64,000 nt of DNA, taken from assembly GCA_041915365.1 (NCBI GenBank), contig JAYSBP010000011.1:1-64000 (forward strand), in the 5' to 3' direction. Each line of letters starts with the position of its first letter. Positions within the stretch are counted from its first letter, which is position 1. The notes beneath the pieces are model-generated. The model did no database searches. It worked only from the letters and a program-made list of their open reading frames with translations, and was not told the DNA's origin. This document shows positions 9,401 to 16,292 of the stretch, in pieces. The translations under genes and the position numbers were made by a program. This DNA comes from UBA6016 sp041915365 (GTDB taxonomy: Bacteria; Campylobacterota; Campylobacteria; Campylobacterales; UBA6016).

Positions 9401-9421
9401 CTGCGAAAGTCTATTTTTCAT
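3485..9421 (-). CDS. TpsA filamentous haemagglutinin / CdiA-like exoprotein with lipase-like tip
   Basis: A secreted two-partner substrate of 1978 aa. The start is ATG 9421, with GGGAG eight bases upstream, giving a clean signal peptide (1-24, ending SNVFA). The TPS secretion domain follows, with NPNGI at 134-138 and GAGFINVNRG after it. A long beta-helical repeat body (DI-, NI-, AKD- and SGSN-type repeats) extends to about 1650. The C-terminal ~250 residues differ in style: NGIFNDEKAAVKYA, GYQKY, then DAHSRGS with Ser near 1821, AADPIG with Asp near 1893, and TAHNLYY with His near 1931. These would make a lipase-type triad. The Gly before His in the usual GHSxG is replaced by Ala. The gene lies 13 bases after tpsB and overlaps the lipoprotein gene. 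It is probably a contact-delivered effector or adhesin. Confidence 0.9.
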   Translation of the reverse strand: MKNRLSQVVLFIWLSLLLSSNVFAEIIADVTANANKQPTVKTSSSGVTYVNIQAPNSSGLSHNVYSKFDVERSGVVLNNSATDVQTKLAGWIEGNKALGSSAKTILNEVNSNDKSLLRGFIEVAGSKANVIIANPNGIMVDGAGFINVNRGVLTTGVPIINNGSMDGYRVSNGSVDISGDGLNGNESDYTDIIARTVNLHSKVWAKNLNIISGANDVSLDTNTVTPNSSSAPIPVYAIDTGALGGMYAGKIRLVATEAGVGVRNNGEISATSELIISANGKLENASKIYSKGSIAISAASDVINTDTIYSLGSTNIDTNATLSNSGLVASYGNLSAKANTISNKLGATMAAGLDENASVSKSDSTLGLKAVSIDNKADLLASNISIGDGSGTIDNTGTINAISTYINLQNLNNKVGGKIYGDSVAISAVNLTNYSTIASRNDLNIGVANILNKDDALIYTLGNMYIGGALDTNKLATGRATTLTNSSATIESMGMLGISADSIVNTNNNFAYEWIVDYALSGQSKSLGGNSYANYTETHYKPNITHTSPAQLKSAGDMALDTNTLTNYQSSILSGGNLAINANTIDNQAITAQQPIIQSGTQYIWQVTGRSCHGPWYNKKCSDDWGYVAYGYNATYYESVTIDNATRQSNTNGTLLKTIDNPNVTPSVISIQNTDPAAKYLIEIDPQFADKGKWLSSDFMLSKLSYDPAYETKRFGDGYNEQKLITQQIGQLTGKRFLSGYNDDNAQFQALMDNALNQASSLHLKIGASLSAAQVAALSSDIVWMVEKSVTLPNGQTQNALVPQVYLASNSVSLTPQGALISANDTAYVNASGSVTNSGVIKSGNATYVLAKDVANKLGEIGSGGVLAIASANDITNTLGTFSSKGDMSLSADRDININGATVTSGSNMDMTASNNINVSTVTTNKSYATIKETNNIASNITAAKNLSATSGANITASGANITADAANLTAVSGNVELRSVKDLQTSSYAARNHTYSSSDETIKGATINTRGNLNIVAANTANKTNAGNILVSSSTINSANGATNLTSAKDTTITGDKELHTEYDKRVSSSKGTFSSKTTTTITNNASNTQVGSTVSGDSVNIASNQKIDIIASNVVATKDATLSATDNINITAGKNEHLNQSFSETKKSGFFSSGGLGITYGTQSTSLSQTTQGYTQSDAKSTVGSIEGNVNIASNKEVAVKGSDIVAPKDLTISGSNVAITTGVDTVSQSEVQQIKTSGLTLSLSSGTLNLAQSVATHAKQATKTTDARSRQLNAVVAGLQGVNAYDSGKAIGNAMSSGAPTDIAAAAGIKVSLSYGSSSSKSESNTNTLTNTQSNALAGENLNITSTKDNIDIVGSKVAANNIALSSAKDVNIESAQDTFSNRSNNSSSSSSVGVSVSATSKGLGVSLDVSASRAKGYDNTDSVANLNSVVSAKDTLTITSNNDTNIKGALLSADSVKANIGGNLNVESRQDTMSAVSKQSSSGFSVSIPVYGPGNFGASVSMSKTNANADYKSVVEQTAIKAGDGGFDIKVAKDTTLKGATISSSDKAVENNKNSLTTATLTTSDIQNSTSANADTSGYSLSTDMFTGKYAAVKGVAQNLLNNGKASTSDSSVAKSAVSKSNITITDEARQKALTGKTAKQTAQSVNTNTSDTNKALVKADIEAVKQKAKDEQALKMLAYEAVTAITDEAHNTMFAKNAKLVKIAKDKDGKQIVQEVSDSEKANLQKDENGKVRISDNGIFNDEKAAVKYASQHASGDAPVYAIIFPQANNILSELAVAGYQKYMEGDTLGLANATQLTKDILKTYGQSGLEIDAHSRGSLTFTNAAESIKNEPNSKGALSNTYVNFYGPAQNVANADSTVSYLQNRDAITDPTQKTKMSIQYQAHAADPIGTIIGLNPSTGGTIPSGSSVIWEGIRAATGQENTAHNLYYKDASNFQPTTKLQQRIKLINDYWGGQAPKLVPAIDYTAQGGGK

Positions 9422-9434
9422 TTTTTTCTCCCGT

Positions 9435-11135
9435 CTAAATAGAAAGACCGATACTAAATCCGGTCGTAATCGAAGATGTATCAAATCCGTTTGGTTTTTT
9501 GAGCGGTTTGCCGACAAATAAATCATAAGTCAAATGCTTGTATCCACCCCTGATACCCACAACGCCACCCGTAAGGCTCTTGCCTATAAGTTCACTGGTA
9601 TCTCGCCCCTCTACCGAGCCATGATCTATGCCGACATAGGCGCCTATTCCGTATGCTATATTGGATACCGACACCTCATTGCTCAGTATATAGCCTCTCT
9701 CGGAAGCAAGAGTATTTATACCGTCAAAGCCACGCACGGAATATCTACCACCAATGTAAAAATAATCGTTTGGTATAAGTGGCGTTTGATTTCGCTGCGT
9801 TCTATAGTTGACACCGTAGTAGCCCTGTTTGCCAAACATCACAAAAGGAATATTTAGGTTTGCATCAAATTTTATAATCCTAGGAAATGAGCTGCCGCCA
9901 TCCGTTTCGCTCTCTGGCGCTTCTAACGAATTTAGCTTTTTTAGCCCCCTTTTATAAGTAAGGGTCGTATCAAGTGAGGCGTATTTCATTCCATGTGAAT
10001 AGTTTAGGGCTGTATCCACCCCAACCGTTCTTCTTCTTTGGGTCTCCATCAATGAGCCGTCAACATAGCTATTTGAAGTTCTTTTCCAACCCGAAAGCGT
10101 AAATTTGATTTTTTTGCTATCATCACGATACATCACTCTTGAAGCGCTCACGGTTTGACTAAAGCTATCCCCGCTATAAATATATGAATTACTAGTGCCG
10201 ACAACCGTTTGATAGTAATTTGCGGTAGTTGAGTCAAAGCTAAATAACCAATAATCGTACGGGATGGCGTAATACACGCTAGCCCCTTTGGTACCCCTAG
10301 CACCCCTATCGCCTCCCCCAAAATCCTTGTTCATGCTGATATAAAATAAATCGCTAAAGCCAAACGGATTGTCAACTGAGAGCGTTGCCGAACCTTGATA
10401 CTTTCCGGTACTTTTGCTACCGCTATCATCTATGGAGGCGTTAAATCTGAATGGCGAAGGTTGCGCCCACTTAATATTGACATCACTATCGCCGGCTACG
10501 CTATCTTTGTCCGTTGAGGGAGTAAAGTTAATATCAGCATCGGCAGTAGGTGGGCGTTTTAGATTTTCTAATCCTTGCTCTATGTCATATATGTTTACTA
10601 TGTCGCCCTCGGCAATAGGCACGGTGTTAAAAACAAAAACTCTATTTTTTGGTTCGTTTTGAATTACTTTGATATTTTTTGCCCTACCGGGTATTATCGA
10701 GAGCTGCAAAATTCCGCTATTTAAATCTTGTGGCTTAGCGCTAACCCTTGTTGTCACAAAACCTTTCGCAATGACGGTGTTTTGAAGTTTTTTCATGATT
10801 GCGGATACGCCATCTTTACCGATGCACATCGGAAGCTTGTCTTTTAGGTAGTCTTTTAGCTCACTTGTCGCCCATCCAAACTTGCCGCTATCGTCAAACA
10901 CGCTCACATTTTTTATCAAAACGCAAGGCGTCTCATTGATGGGAATTTCTGCACTTTCAAGTTTCGGTTTTTCTATTTTGACGCTAGGTTTTTGTTCTTG
11001 TTTTAGCTTTAGCTGTTGCTCTCGCTCTTGCTGCCTCATATTTTCTATAGCTTCATACGGATTGTCAATAGCATAAGCCGCCGTTATTGATATTAACAAT
11101 AATGTAACTTTTGCAGTATAAAGCATGTATTTCAT
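9435..11135 (-). CDS. TpsB (FhaC/ShlB/CdiB-type) outer-membrane transporter
   Basis: This 566-aa Omp85-family barrel exports its TpsA partner across the outer membrane. The ATG at 11135 is preferred because AGGCGA lies eight bases upstream; an in-frame TTG at 11141 is the alternative. A signal peptide is followed by a charged Gln/Lys-rich linker. POTRA-like segments come next (CVLIKNVSVFDD..., then KGFVTTRV...GILQLSIIPGRAK). A C-terminal barrel follows, with the hallmark YSVRGFDG motif (VRGF) near residue 460. The last residue is hydrophobic, as is usual for barrels. It is the first gene of the tps operon, downstream of about 490 bases of AT-rich sequence that probably holds the promoter. Confidence 0.92.
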   Translation of the reverse strand: MKYMLYTAKVTLLLISITAAYAIDNPYEAIENMRQQEREQQLKLKQEQKPSVKIEKPKLESAEIPINETPCVLIKNVSVFDDSGKFGWATSELKDYLKDKLPMCIGKDGVSAIMKKLQNTVIAKGFVTTRVSAKPQDLNSGILQLSIIPGRAKNIKVIQNEPKNRVFVFNTVPIAEGDIVNIYDIEQGLENLKRPPTADADINFTPSTDKDSVAGDSDVNIKWAQPSPFRFNASIDDSGSKSTGKYQGSATLSVDNPFGFSDLFYISMNKDFGGGDRGARGTKGASVYYAIPYDYWLFSFDSTTANYYQTVVGTSNSYIYSGDSFSQTVSASRVMYRDDSKKIKFTLSGWKRTSNSYVDGSLMETQRRRTVGVDTALNYSHGMKYASLDTTLTYKRGLKKLNSLEAPESETDGGSSFPRIIKFDANLNIPFVMFGKQGYYGVNYRTQRNQTPLIPNDYFYIGGRYSVRGFDGINTLASERGYILSNEVSVSNIAYGIGAYVGIDHGSVEGRDTSELIGKSLTGGVVGIRGGYKHLTYDLFVGKPLKKPNGFDTSSITTGFSIGLSI

Positions 11136-11626
11136 TAGCAATTTCGCCTATTTCTAATATATTTCGCATTATTTTTTGAATAATAAAAGTAATATTTCTG
11201 TAACAATGCTATGAATTTAAAACTTAATTTATACTTATATTTATTTACTTAATTTACAACTATTAATAAAATAAATAGCCTAAGAATAAAGGATTTAAAA
11301 AAGATTATTAGCAGAGTTGTCGATTTATAAATAGAATTTGTAAAGTTTATAGTTAGATTAAAGTCACAAAAAAATTACAGTATTTTATGTTGCTTATATA
11401 TAATTAATTTTTATTTTTGTGATAAATTTGTGACTAGATTAGTAGACGGCATCAGTGATAATTTAAATTTTTTTGAGAATGAGTATAAAAACATGCAAAA
11501 AAACCAAACATTGGAAAAATTGTTCGGATATTTTTCGTAAGTTAAAGGAGTGCTTCGTAAGTTAAACTGTTTAACTTACAATGGGTAGTTATTTTATAGA
11601 GACAGTCCGTAAGTTAAAGTTTGGGT
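11136..11626. other. AT-rich intergenic region upstream of tps operon
   Basis: About 490 bases hold no convincing gene. The half nearest tpsB is a very AT-rich stretch suitable for promoters but without a site I can assign. The far half contains the CGTAAGTTAAA repeats listed separately. A frame open from 11362 to 11538 without a good start (ending EKLFGYFS) may be gene debris. Confidence 0.6.
11536..11618. repeat. CGTAAGTTAAA direct repeats with an inverted copy
   Basis: Three identical 11-base copies lie at 11536-11546, 11556-11566 and 11608-11618. The middle copy pairs with an inverted copy to form a perfect 23-base palindrome (11557-11579, ten-base arms around CTG). The set sits between a small gene and the tps operon. 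It looks like a multi-site operator or iteron cluster, though it could be the debris of an element. Confidence 0.7.
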
Positions 11627-11773
11627 TTATAGGTAGAACTCAACGAGATTGTAGCTTGCAACCGTGAAGTTTGTTACGTTTTTATCGGAGCTTTTGGCCT
11701 CCGAGTTCCAGCTAAAGACAAGCGCAACCGCTATAAAGATTGCGCCGATTCCGGCTAAAAAGTACTTTTTCAT
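11627..11773 (-). CDS. 48-aa single-span membrane protein
   Basis: The frame starts at ATG 11773, with AGG nearby, and encodes MKKYFLAGIGAIFIAVALVF, a polar SWNSEAKSSDKNV segment and a short tail ending NLVEFYL. It has one hydrophobic span or an uncleaved signal. It lies 45 bases after the phosphatase gene on the same strand. No family recognised. Confidence 0.55.
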   Translation of the reverse strand: MKKYFLAGIGAIFIAVALVFSWNSEAKSSDKNVTNFTVASYNLVEFYL

Positions 11774-11818
11774 AAATAAACCTGAAATTTTTTGTTTATT
11801 TTAGCGAGTTTATACCCG

Positions 11819-12397
11819 CTATTGTCGACATTCCATAGGCTGATTATTTAGCTCTTGGTTATCTTTTTTGAACGATATATTTTTATTATCAAAATCCAGC
11901 TCAACCACATATATCGAGTCAAAATCATCATTTGCCCACTCCGGTATTTTTATCTCCTGATTGTCTTTTGTGAGTTTTTTTGCCACTTCCACGAGCAGAT
12001 GGTGCTCCCAAGCGACGAATATCGTAGAATTATGCAGCTTCTTGTCTTTTAAGGCGTCAACGAGAGCGTCCACTTCCAAAAAACCAAATTGTGTATTTAC
12101 GGGTAGGCCGAATTTGACGGCGGCAGGCTCTATCGTAGCTAATGGGCGGATATAGTCGTACATGACGCCTTTATCCGCTTTTTGCTTTGATGGATTTGAG
12201 GCGAAAATAGCGTTTGGCTTCCCAAACTTCGCCTCAAGTACATTTGGCAGTTTTAACGCTCTATTCAACCCCTGACAGGTGAGTTGGCCGAGGCCGTCCG
12301 ACGGTTTTTCGCCGTGGCGTATTAGCACTATCGTTTCGTTTGCATACAGCGAGCCTATCGTCGCCGTTAAGACAAAAAAAGCCAGCCTCCTAAGCAA
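11819..12397 (-). CDS. Periplasmic histidine-phosphatase superfamily protein
   Basis: This 192-aa protein has a signal peptide (to about residue 19, SLYANE). Directly after it comes the RHGEKP motif (the phospho-accepting His) and later WEHH, the probable second catalytic His. This is the histidine acid phosphatase/phosphoglycerate-mutase-like fold. The substrate cannot be deduced; export suggests a periplasmic phosphoester. The ATG lies inside the end of the upstream DUF4337-like gene (eight-base overlap), so the two are co-translated. Confidence 0.8.
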   Translation of the reverse strand: MLRRLAFFVLTATIGSLYANETIVLIRHGEKPSDGLGQLTCQGLNRALKLPNVLEAKFGKPNAIFASNPSKQKADKGVMYDYIRPLATIEPAAVKFGLPVNTQFGFLEVDALVDALKDKKLHNSTIFVAWEHHLLVEVAKKLTKDNQEIKIPEWANDDFDSIYVVELDFDNKNISFKKDNQELNNQPMECRQ

Positions 12398-12968
12398 GCA
12401 TAGCCCCTATCGTCACAATACCGCCTATCACGCCAAGCCCCAAAGAGGCAAACCAGAATTTTTTGCTTCTAGTGAGCGCAGAGATTGAGGCTATAGCGAT
12501 TGAGATTTGCAAAAACGTGATGGCAAAGCTCAAAATATGATGCTTGTGGTAGTAGTGTTCGCTCTCTTCGTTTTTTAGCTCTTCCTCTTCCTCGATTTTT
12601 TTCGCTTTTTCTTTTATCTCTTCTTTGTCTTTTTCATATTTTGCAAGTTTTGCTTTGAACTCGTCGGCCTTTTGAGGGAACAACTCGGCATTTACTTCGT
12701 ATATGTGCCCTTTTACGCTTTTTGCCTGATAGTAGCTCCACTGGTCTGACGCTTTGCTTTGTAGTAAGACCGCTTCGTTTTTTGCCAAAATCGTCTTAGA
12801 TGTTACTTGTGATTCATACAAGCCGGATAGGGCGGTGACTATGGCTATGATGGCTGTGCTAAGCGATACGTACGAGAGCCATCCTCTCTCTTCTTCTTCG
12901 TGATGTTTTATCTCATCCATCGCCTCTTCGACTTGCTTTAACTGCTCTTCAATAGCACCGTGTTCCAC
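12390..12968 (-). CDS. DUF4337-like membrane protein
   Basis: This 192-aa protein has an acidic, His-containing N-terminus (about 1-27), then a membrane span (about 32-50). A long charged coiled-coil domain follows (about 60-140, rich in EEEE and KK), then two further spans (about 145-190). The layout and the EESEHYYHKHH segment before the second span match the DUF4337 family, common in Proteobacteria and of unknown function. It heads a two-gene unit with the phosphatase and is divergent from kup, the next gene. Confidence 0.75.
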   Translation of the reverse strand: MEHGAIEEQLKQVEEAMDEIKHHEEEERGWLSYVSLSTAIIAIVTALSGLYESQVTSKTILAKNEAVLLQSKASDQWSYYQAKSVKGHIYEVNAELFPQKADEFKAKLAKYEKDKEEIKEKAKKIEEEEELKNEESEHYYHKHHILSFAITFLQISIAIASISALTRSKKFWFASLGLGVIGGIVTIGAMLA

Positions 12969-13089
12969 GATATGGCTCCCGTATATAAAATGTTTGTTGC
13001 GTATATTTTATCTCTACTCTCTTTATTTTGATAAAGGATATAATCGAAAGGTTTTAAAAAGCGTATTACTTGATGAAATGAGGTAATTT

Positions 13090-14916
13090 TTGGTGTCCGA
13101 GTTGTTCAAAAATAGAATAAAAAATGAGTTTATGGTTATTAAGTCTTTGGGGGTCGTCTACGGAGACATCGGCACCAGCCCAATATATACTTTTGCGGTT
13201 ATTATGTTACTTACCAAGCCGATGCTTGAGAATATTTTTGGATTGTTATCTTTGCTTGTTTGGACGCTTGTCATACTGGTAACCGTGCAATACGCTTGGC
13301 TGGCTACAAGTCTCAGCAAGAGAGGTGAGGGTGGAACCGTTGTTTTGACGCAGATATTAAAGCCGTATCTCAAAAGTGCAAGACACGCCGCCATAGTGAC
13401 GGCACTCGGCTTTGTAGGAATTTCGCTTATGATAGGCGACGGCGTTATAACACCGGCCATTAGTATACTATCTGCCGTAGAGGGTATAGAGCTTATTCCT
13501 GGGTATGAGCATACGCCTAGAGTCTTATTGCTTCTGATTGCGTCTGCTATTGCGTTTTCTTTGTTTTACGTTCAAAAAAAAGGCGTTGAAAAAGTCGCCT
13601 CCGCATTCGGGCCTATAATGGTTATTTGGTTTTTGGTTTTGGCTTGTAGCGGCGTATACTTTATCGTCTCTATGTCATCGATACTAGCTGCGGTAAATCC
13701 TATGTATGCGGCGACTTTTATTATCCACAATCCTCTAGCTGCTTTTATAATACTCGCCGATGTTATATTGTGTGCAACAGGTGGCGAAGCGTTGTATGCG
13801 GATATGGGTCATTTGGGTAGAGCGCCGATATTAAAGGGGTGGCTTTTTGTATTTTTTGCATTAACGCTTTGCTATTTCGGGCAAGGCGCTTTTATGGTAA
13901 ATCATGAGGTAATCGGAAGCCCTTTGTTTGAAATGGTAAAACAAATAGCCCCTTCGCTTTACGTTTTGTTCGTATTGCTTGCGATAGTGGCTACCGTCAT
14001 TGCGTCTCAGGCTATGATAAGCGGTATTTTTTCGGTTTTATATCAAGCCATGACGACAAAAATATTTCCGCATTTTAAAGTCGAGTACACATCAACCGAA
14101 TTAAACTCTCAAATTTATGTCAACTCCGTAAACTGGTTTTTATTTGTATGTGTGGTGTTAATGCTATTTGTTTTTCAAGAATCAGAAAAACTAGCCAGTG
14201 CATACGGTCTTGCTGTTACGGGAGCTATGAGTATTACAGCGGCTTTGATGTGTATGATTTTTATAAAGCAAAAAAATTATCTCAAATTATTTTTTTCGCT
14301 AGTATCAGGCATCGCCAGCGTTGTGTTTTTTGCCTCTTGTTTGTTAAAAATACCTCACGGTGGCTACTGGTCGCTTGTGATAGCCAGCGTTCCTTTATTT
14401 ATAGTAGTTATTTACACGCAAGGGCAAAAGAGGCTATACGCTTCATTTATTCCGGTTGATAGGGAGAGCTTCTTGTCGGAATACAAACACAAATATAAAG
14501 TCAGCTCCAAAATAGACGGCACGGCGCTATTTTTTTCTAGGCACTTGACGCAGGTACCGGCGTACATACCAAAAACGATGTTTCAAAACGGCATTATGTA
14601 TGAGAGAAATGTCATAGTAAAAGTAAAAGTAGCCGACGAGCCAAGAGGAATAAGGTATGAACTCTCAAAAATAGACGACGGATTGGAGCTTCTTACTATA
14701 TGGCAAGGCTATATGGAAATTTTAAATATGGAATCAATACTCCAAAAAAATGAAATATACGAAAGAAGCATTTTTTACGGGCAAGAAGAGATTGTGACGC
14801 ACAATCCTATATGGATGATATTTGCCGCAATAAAAAACCTATCGCCGACATTTGTAAGTTTTTATAATTTTCCACATAAGAAACTTATAGGGGTTGTTAG
14901 AAGAGCTGAATTTTAG
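13090..14916 (+). CDS. kup: Kup-type potassium uptake protein
   Basis: This 608-aa KUP/HAK/KT transporter catalyses K+:H+ symport at the inner membrane. The signature SLGVVYGDIGTSPIYTF is at 18-34, about twelve hydrophobic spans follow, and GEALYADMGHLG and ANP/PHF-like loops are present. A cytoplasmic C-terminal domain (from about 455) begins after the membrane part and is typical of the family. Length is close to the usual 620 aa. The start is TTG 13090 or GTG 13093; an AGG lies six to nine bases upstream. The gene is transcribed alone, divergent from the DUF4337-like gene. Confidence 0.93.
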   Translation: MVSELFKNRIKNEFMVIKSLGVVYGDIGTSPIYTFAVIMLLTKPMLENIFGLLSLLVWTLVILVTVQYAWLATSLSKRGEGGTVVLTQILKPYLKSARHAAIVTALGFVGISLMIGDGVITPAISILSAVEGIELIPGYEHTPRVLLLLIASAIAFSLFYVQKKGVEKVASAFGPIMVIWFLVLACSGVYFIVSMSSILAAVNPMYAATFIIHNPLAAFIILADVILCATGGEALYADMGHLGRAPILKGWLFVFFALTLCYFGQGAFMVNHEVIGSPLFEMVKQIAPSLYVLFVLLAIVATVIASQAMISGIFSVLYQAMTTKIFPHFKVEYTSTELNSQIYVNSVNWFLFVCVVLMLFVFQESEKLASAYGLAVTGAMSITAALMCMIFIKQKNYLKLFFSLVSGIASVVFFASCLLKIPHGGYWSLVIASVPLFIVVIYTQGQKRLYASFIPVDRESFLSEYKHKYKVSSKIDGTALFFSRHLTQVPAYIPKTMFQNGIMYERNVIVKVKVADEPRGIRYELSKIDDGLELLTIWQGYMEILNMESILQKNEIYERSIFYGQEEIVTHNPIWMIFAAIKNLSPTFVSFYNFPHKKLIGVVRRAEF

Positions 14917-14941
14917 AGTTGTGGTTGGCGGTTAAAGAGGG

Positions 14942-14963
14942 CGACAGAGCCTAGACTCTGTCG
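14942..14963. terminator. Hairpin between kup and a convergent small gene
   Basis: A perfect eight-base stem (CGACAGAG/CTCTGTCG) with a six-base loop lies 26 bases after kup and 7 bases after the stop of the convergent 48-aa gene. The T-runs are weak on both sides, so it may stop either transcript only partly. Confidence 0.55.
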
Positions 14964-14969
14964 TGGGTG

Positions 14970-15116
14970 TTATTTAGTAGCGTTAGCTTCTTTTTTAGCT
15001 TTTTTAGCTTTTTTTTCTACTTTCTTATCAGCTTTTTTTTCTGTTTTGTTAGCATCAGAAGCGAAAGCGAAAGATGTAAGACCAAGAACAACAAGAGCAG
15101 CAAGAACTTTTTTCAT
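14970..15116 (-). CDS. 48-aa secreted Lys/Ala-rich protein
   Basis: The gene encodes a 20-residue signal peptide (MKKVLAALVVLGLTSFAFAS) and a mature part of only about 28 residues made almost wholly of Lys, Ala and Glu (KKADKKVEKK...). AAAGGG lies before the ATG. Codon use is strikingly uniform (GCT, GTT, CTT, TCT, AAA/AAG), unlike the neighbours, which suggests strong expression. Function is unknown. The composition suggests binding to an acidic polymer or the cell surface. Confidence 0.7.
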   Translation of the reverse strand: MKKVLAALVVLGLTSFAFASDANKTEKKADKKVEKKAKKAKKEANATK

Positions 15117-15227
15117 AAGAAAACCCTTTAAAAATGTATTGTACTTGTTTAGTACTAGCGAAATATTATCACTCGATATGTGAAAAGTATGTGGATATAT
15201 TTTGAAAATTATTTTTTTTAATTTTTT

Positions 15228-15653
15228 TTATTTTAGTGAGTTTATGTAGTCTATTATCTCTCCGTTACCCGTTAACTCGGCAATATCGGATAGCCCGAGA
15301 CCGTCTTTATTTTTTGCTTTGTAGTCCGCCCCTTTTGAGATGAGTAGTTTTGCAATATCTAGATTTTCACGCCAGACTGCTAGCATTAGCGGCGTTTTTC
15401 CACTTGTATCCGCCATATTTATATCCGCACCTTTTGATATTAGTAGCATAGTTACATCTTTCTTGTTCTCCCAGATTGAGAGCATAAGTATATTTTTGCC
15501 GTTAGGGAGGGCGGCATTTGCCTCCTCCTTGCTTTTTACTAGCATATCAACGGCTTTTATATCTCCTGTTTTGACTGCGTTTACCATCTCGCCGCTAGGC
15601 TCTATGGCAAATAAAGCAGCCGTCAAGAATGGCAATACAAACGCCAATCTCAC
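15228..15653 (-). CDS. Periplasmic ankyrin-repeat protein
   Basis: This 141-aa protein has a signal peptide (about 1-17) and three to four ankyrin repeats: NGKNILMLSIWENKKDVTML, then DTSGKTPLMLAVWRENLDIA, then NKDGLGLSDIAELTG. Such proteins bind other proteins; in several bacteria a periplasmic ankyrin protein accompanies catalase. Here its ATG overlaps the stop of the ferritin-like gene by four bases, so the two are co-expressed, which hints at a role in oxidative or iron stress. Confidence 0.85.
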   Translation of the reverse strand: MRLAFVLPFLTAALFAIEPSGEMVNAVKTGDIKAVDMLVKSKEEANAALPNGKNILMLSIWENKKDVTMLLISKGADINMADTSGKTPLMLAVWRENLDIAKLLISKGADYKAKNKDGLGLSDIAELTGNGEIIDYINSLK

Positions 15654-16159
15654 ATATTGCCTTTAAAGCTGTCAATGAAGCCTTGTATGTCTTCTTGAAG
15701 CGCTTGAAGCTCCTCTTCGTGCAGTACCTCGTCCGCCATGATTTGCGTCGCCATATTGAAAGTCACTATGTCACTATCTTTTGTTAGTTGAGATATTCTC
15801 TCGTATACACTGATTGCGCATTGTTCGCCTTTGATGTTTTGCGCTAGCACTTCGAGCACTTGTGGATTTTGTGGCGCATCGTAGCCGCATATTGTGTTAT
15901 CCAACCAGTCTTTTGGGTGTAGTAGCGGTGTGCCACCAAGCTGTATAATCCTATCGGCTACCATCGTGGCGTGTCTTAGCTCGTCTGCTGTGTGCTGCAC
16001 GAGTTCCGCTATTACGGCTTCTTTCATAATTCCTTTTACCACCTTTGAGCCTATCCAGTATTGGTAATGAGCTAGCCACTCATCAGCGTAGGCTTTGTTT
16101 AGCAGTGTGACTATCTCCTCGACATTCCCTTTTACTATACTTCTACCAAATGAACCCAT
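15650..16159 (-). CDS. Ferritin-like (Dps-like/bacterioferritin-type) di-iron protein
   Basis: This 169-aa four-helix protein has the ligand pattern of ferritin-like di-iron sites: DEWLAHYQYW (Glu in helix 1), ADELRHATM (E..H, helix 2), GEQCAISVYERI (Glu, helix 3) and ADEVLHEEEL (E..H, helix 4). It probably stores or detoxifies iron and consumes peroxide in the cytoplasm. It resembles the Dps-like (DpsL) branch more than classical ferritin. It is first in a two-gene unit with the ankyrin gene. The ATG at 16159 has AGGAG upstream. Confidence 0.85.
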   Translation of the reverse strand: MGSFGRSIVKGNVEEIVTLLNKAYADEWLAHYQYWIGSKVVKGIMKEAVIAELVQHTADELRHATMVADRIIQLGGTPLLHPKDWLDNTICGYDAPQNPQVLEVLAQNIKGEQCAISVYERISQLTKDSDIVTFNMATQIMADEVLHEEELQALQEDIQGFIDSFKGNM

Positions 16160-16292
16160 GGTTAAACTCCTTTTTGATTGATGTTTTTGAGTTTACAAAA
16201 ACAATTCTTAGCAAATAGTAAAAATTCCTAAAAAGATATTTTTGTGCGAAATAGTTAAAATACGTTCAAAATTTTCAAAAAGGCTTTTGTGT

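Noticed and set aside
11362..11538. Open frame upstream of the tps operon ending EKLFGYFS
   Set aside because: It lacks a credible start and ribosome site. It is possibly debris, so it is mentioned only in the intergenic entry.
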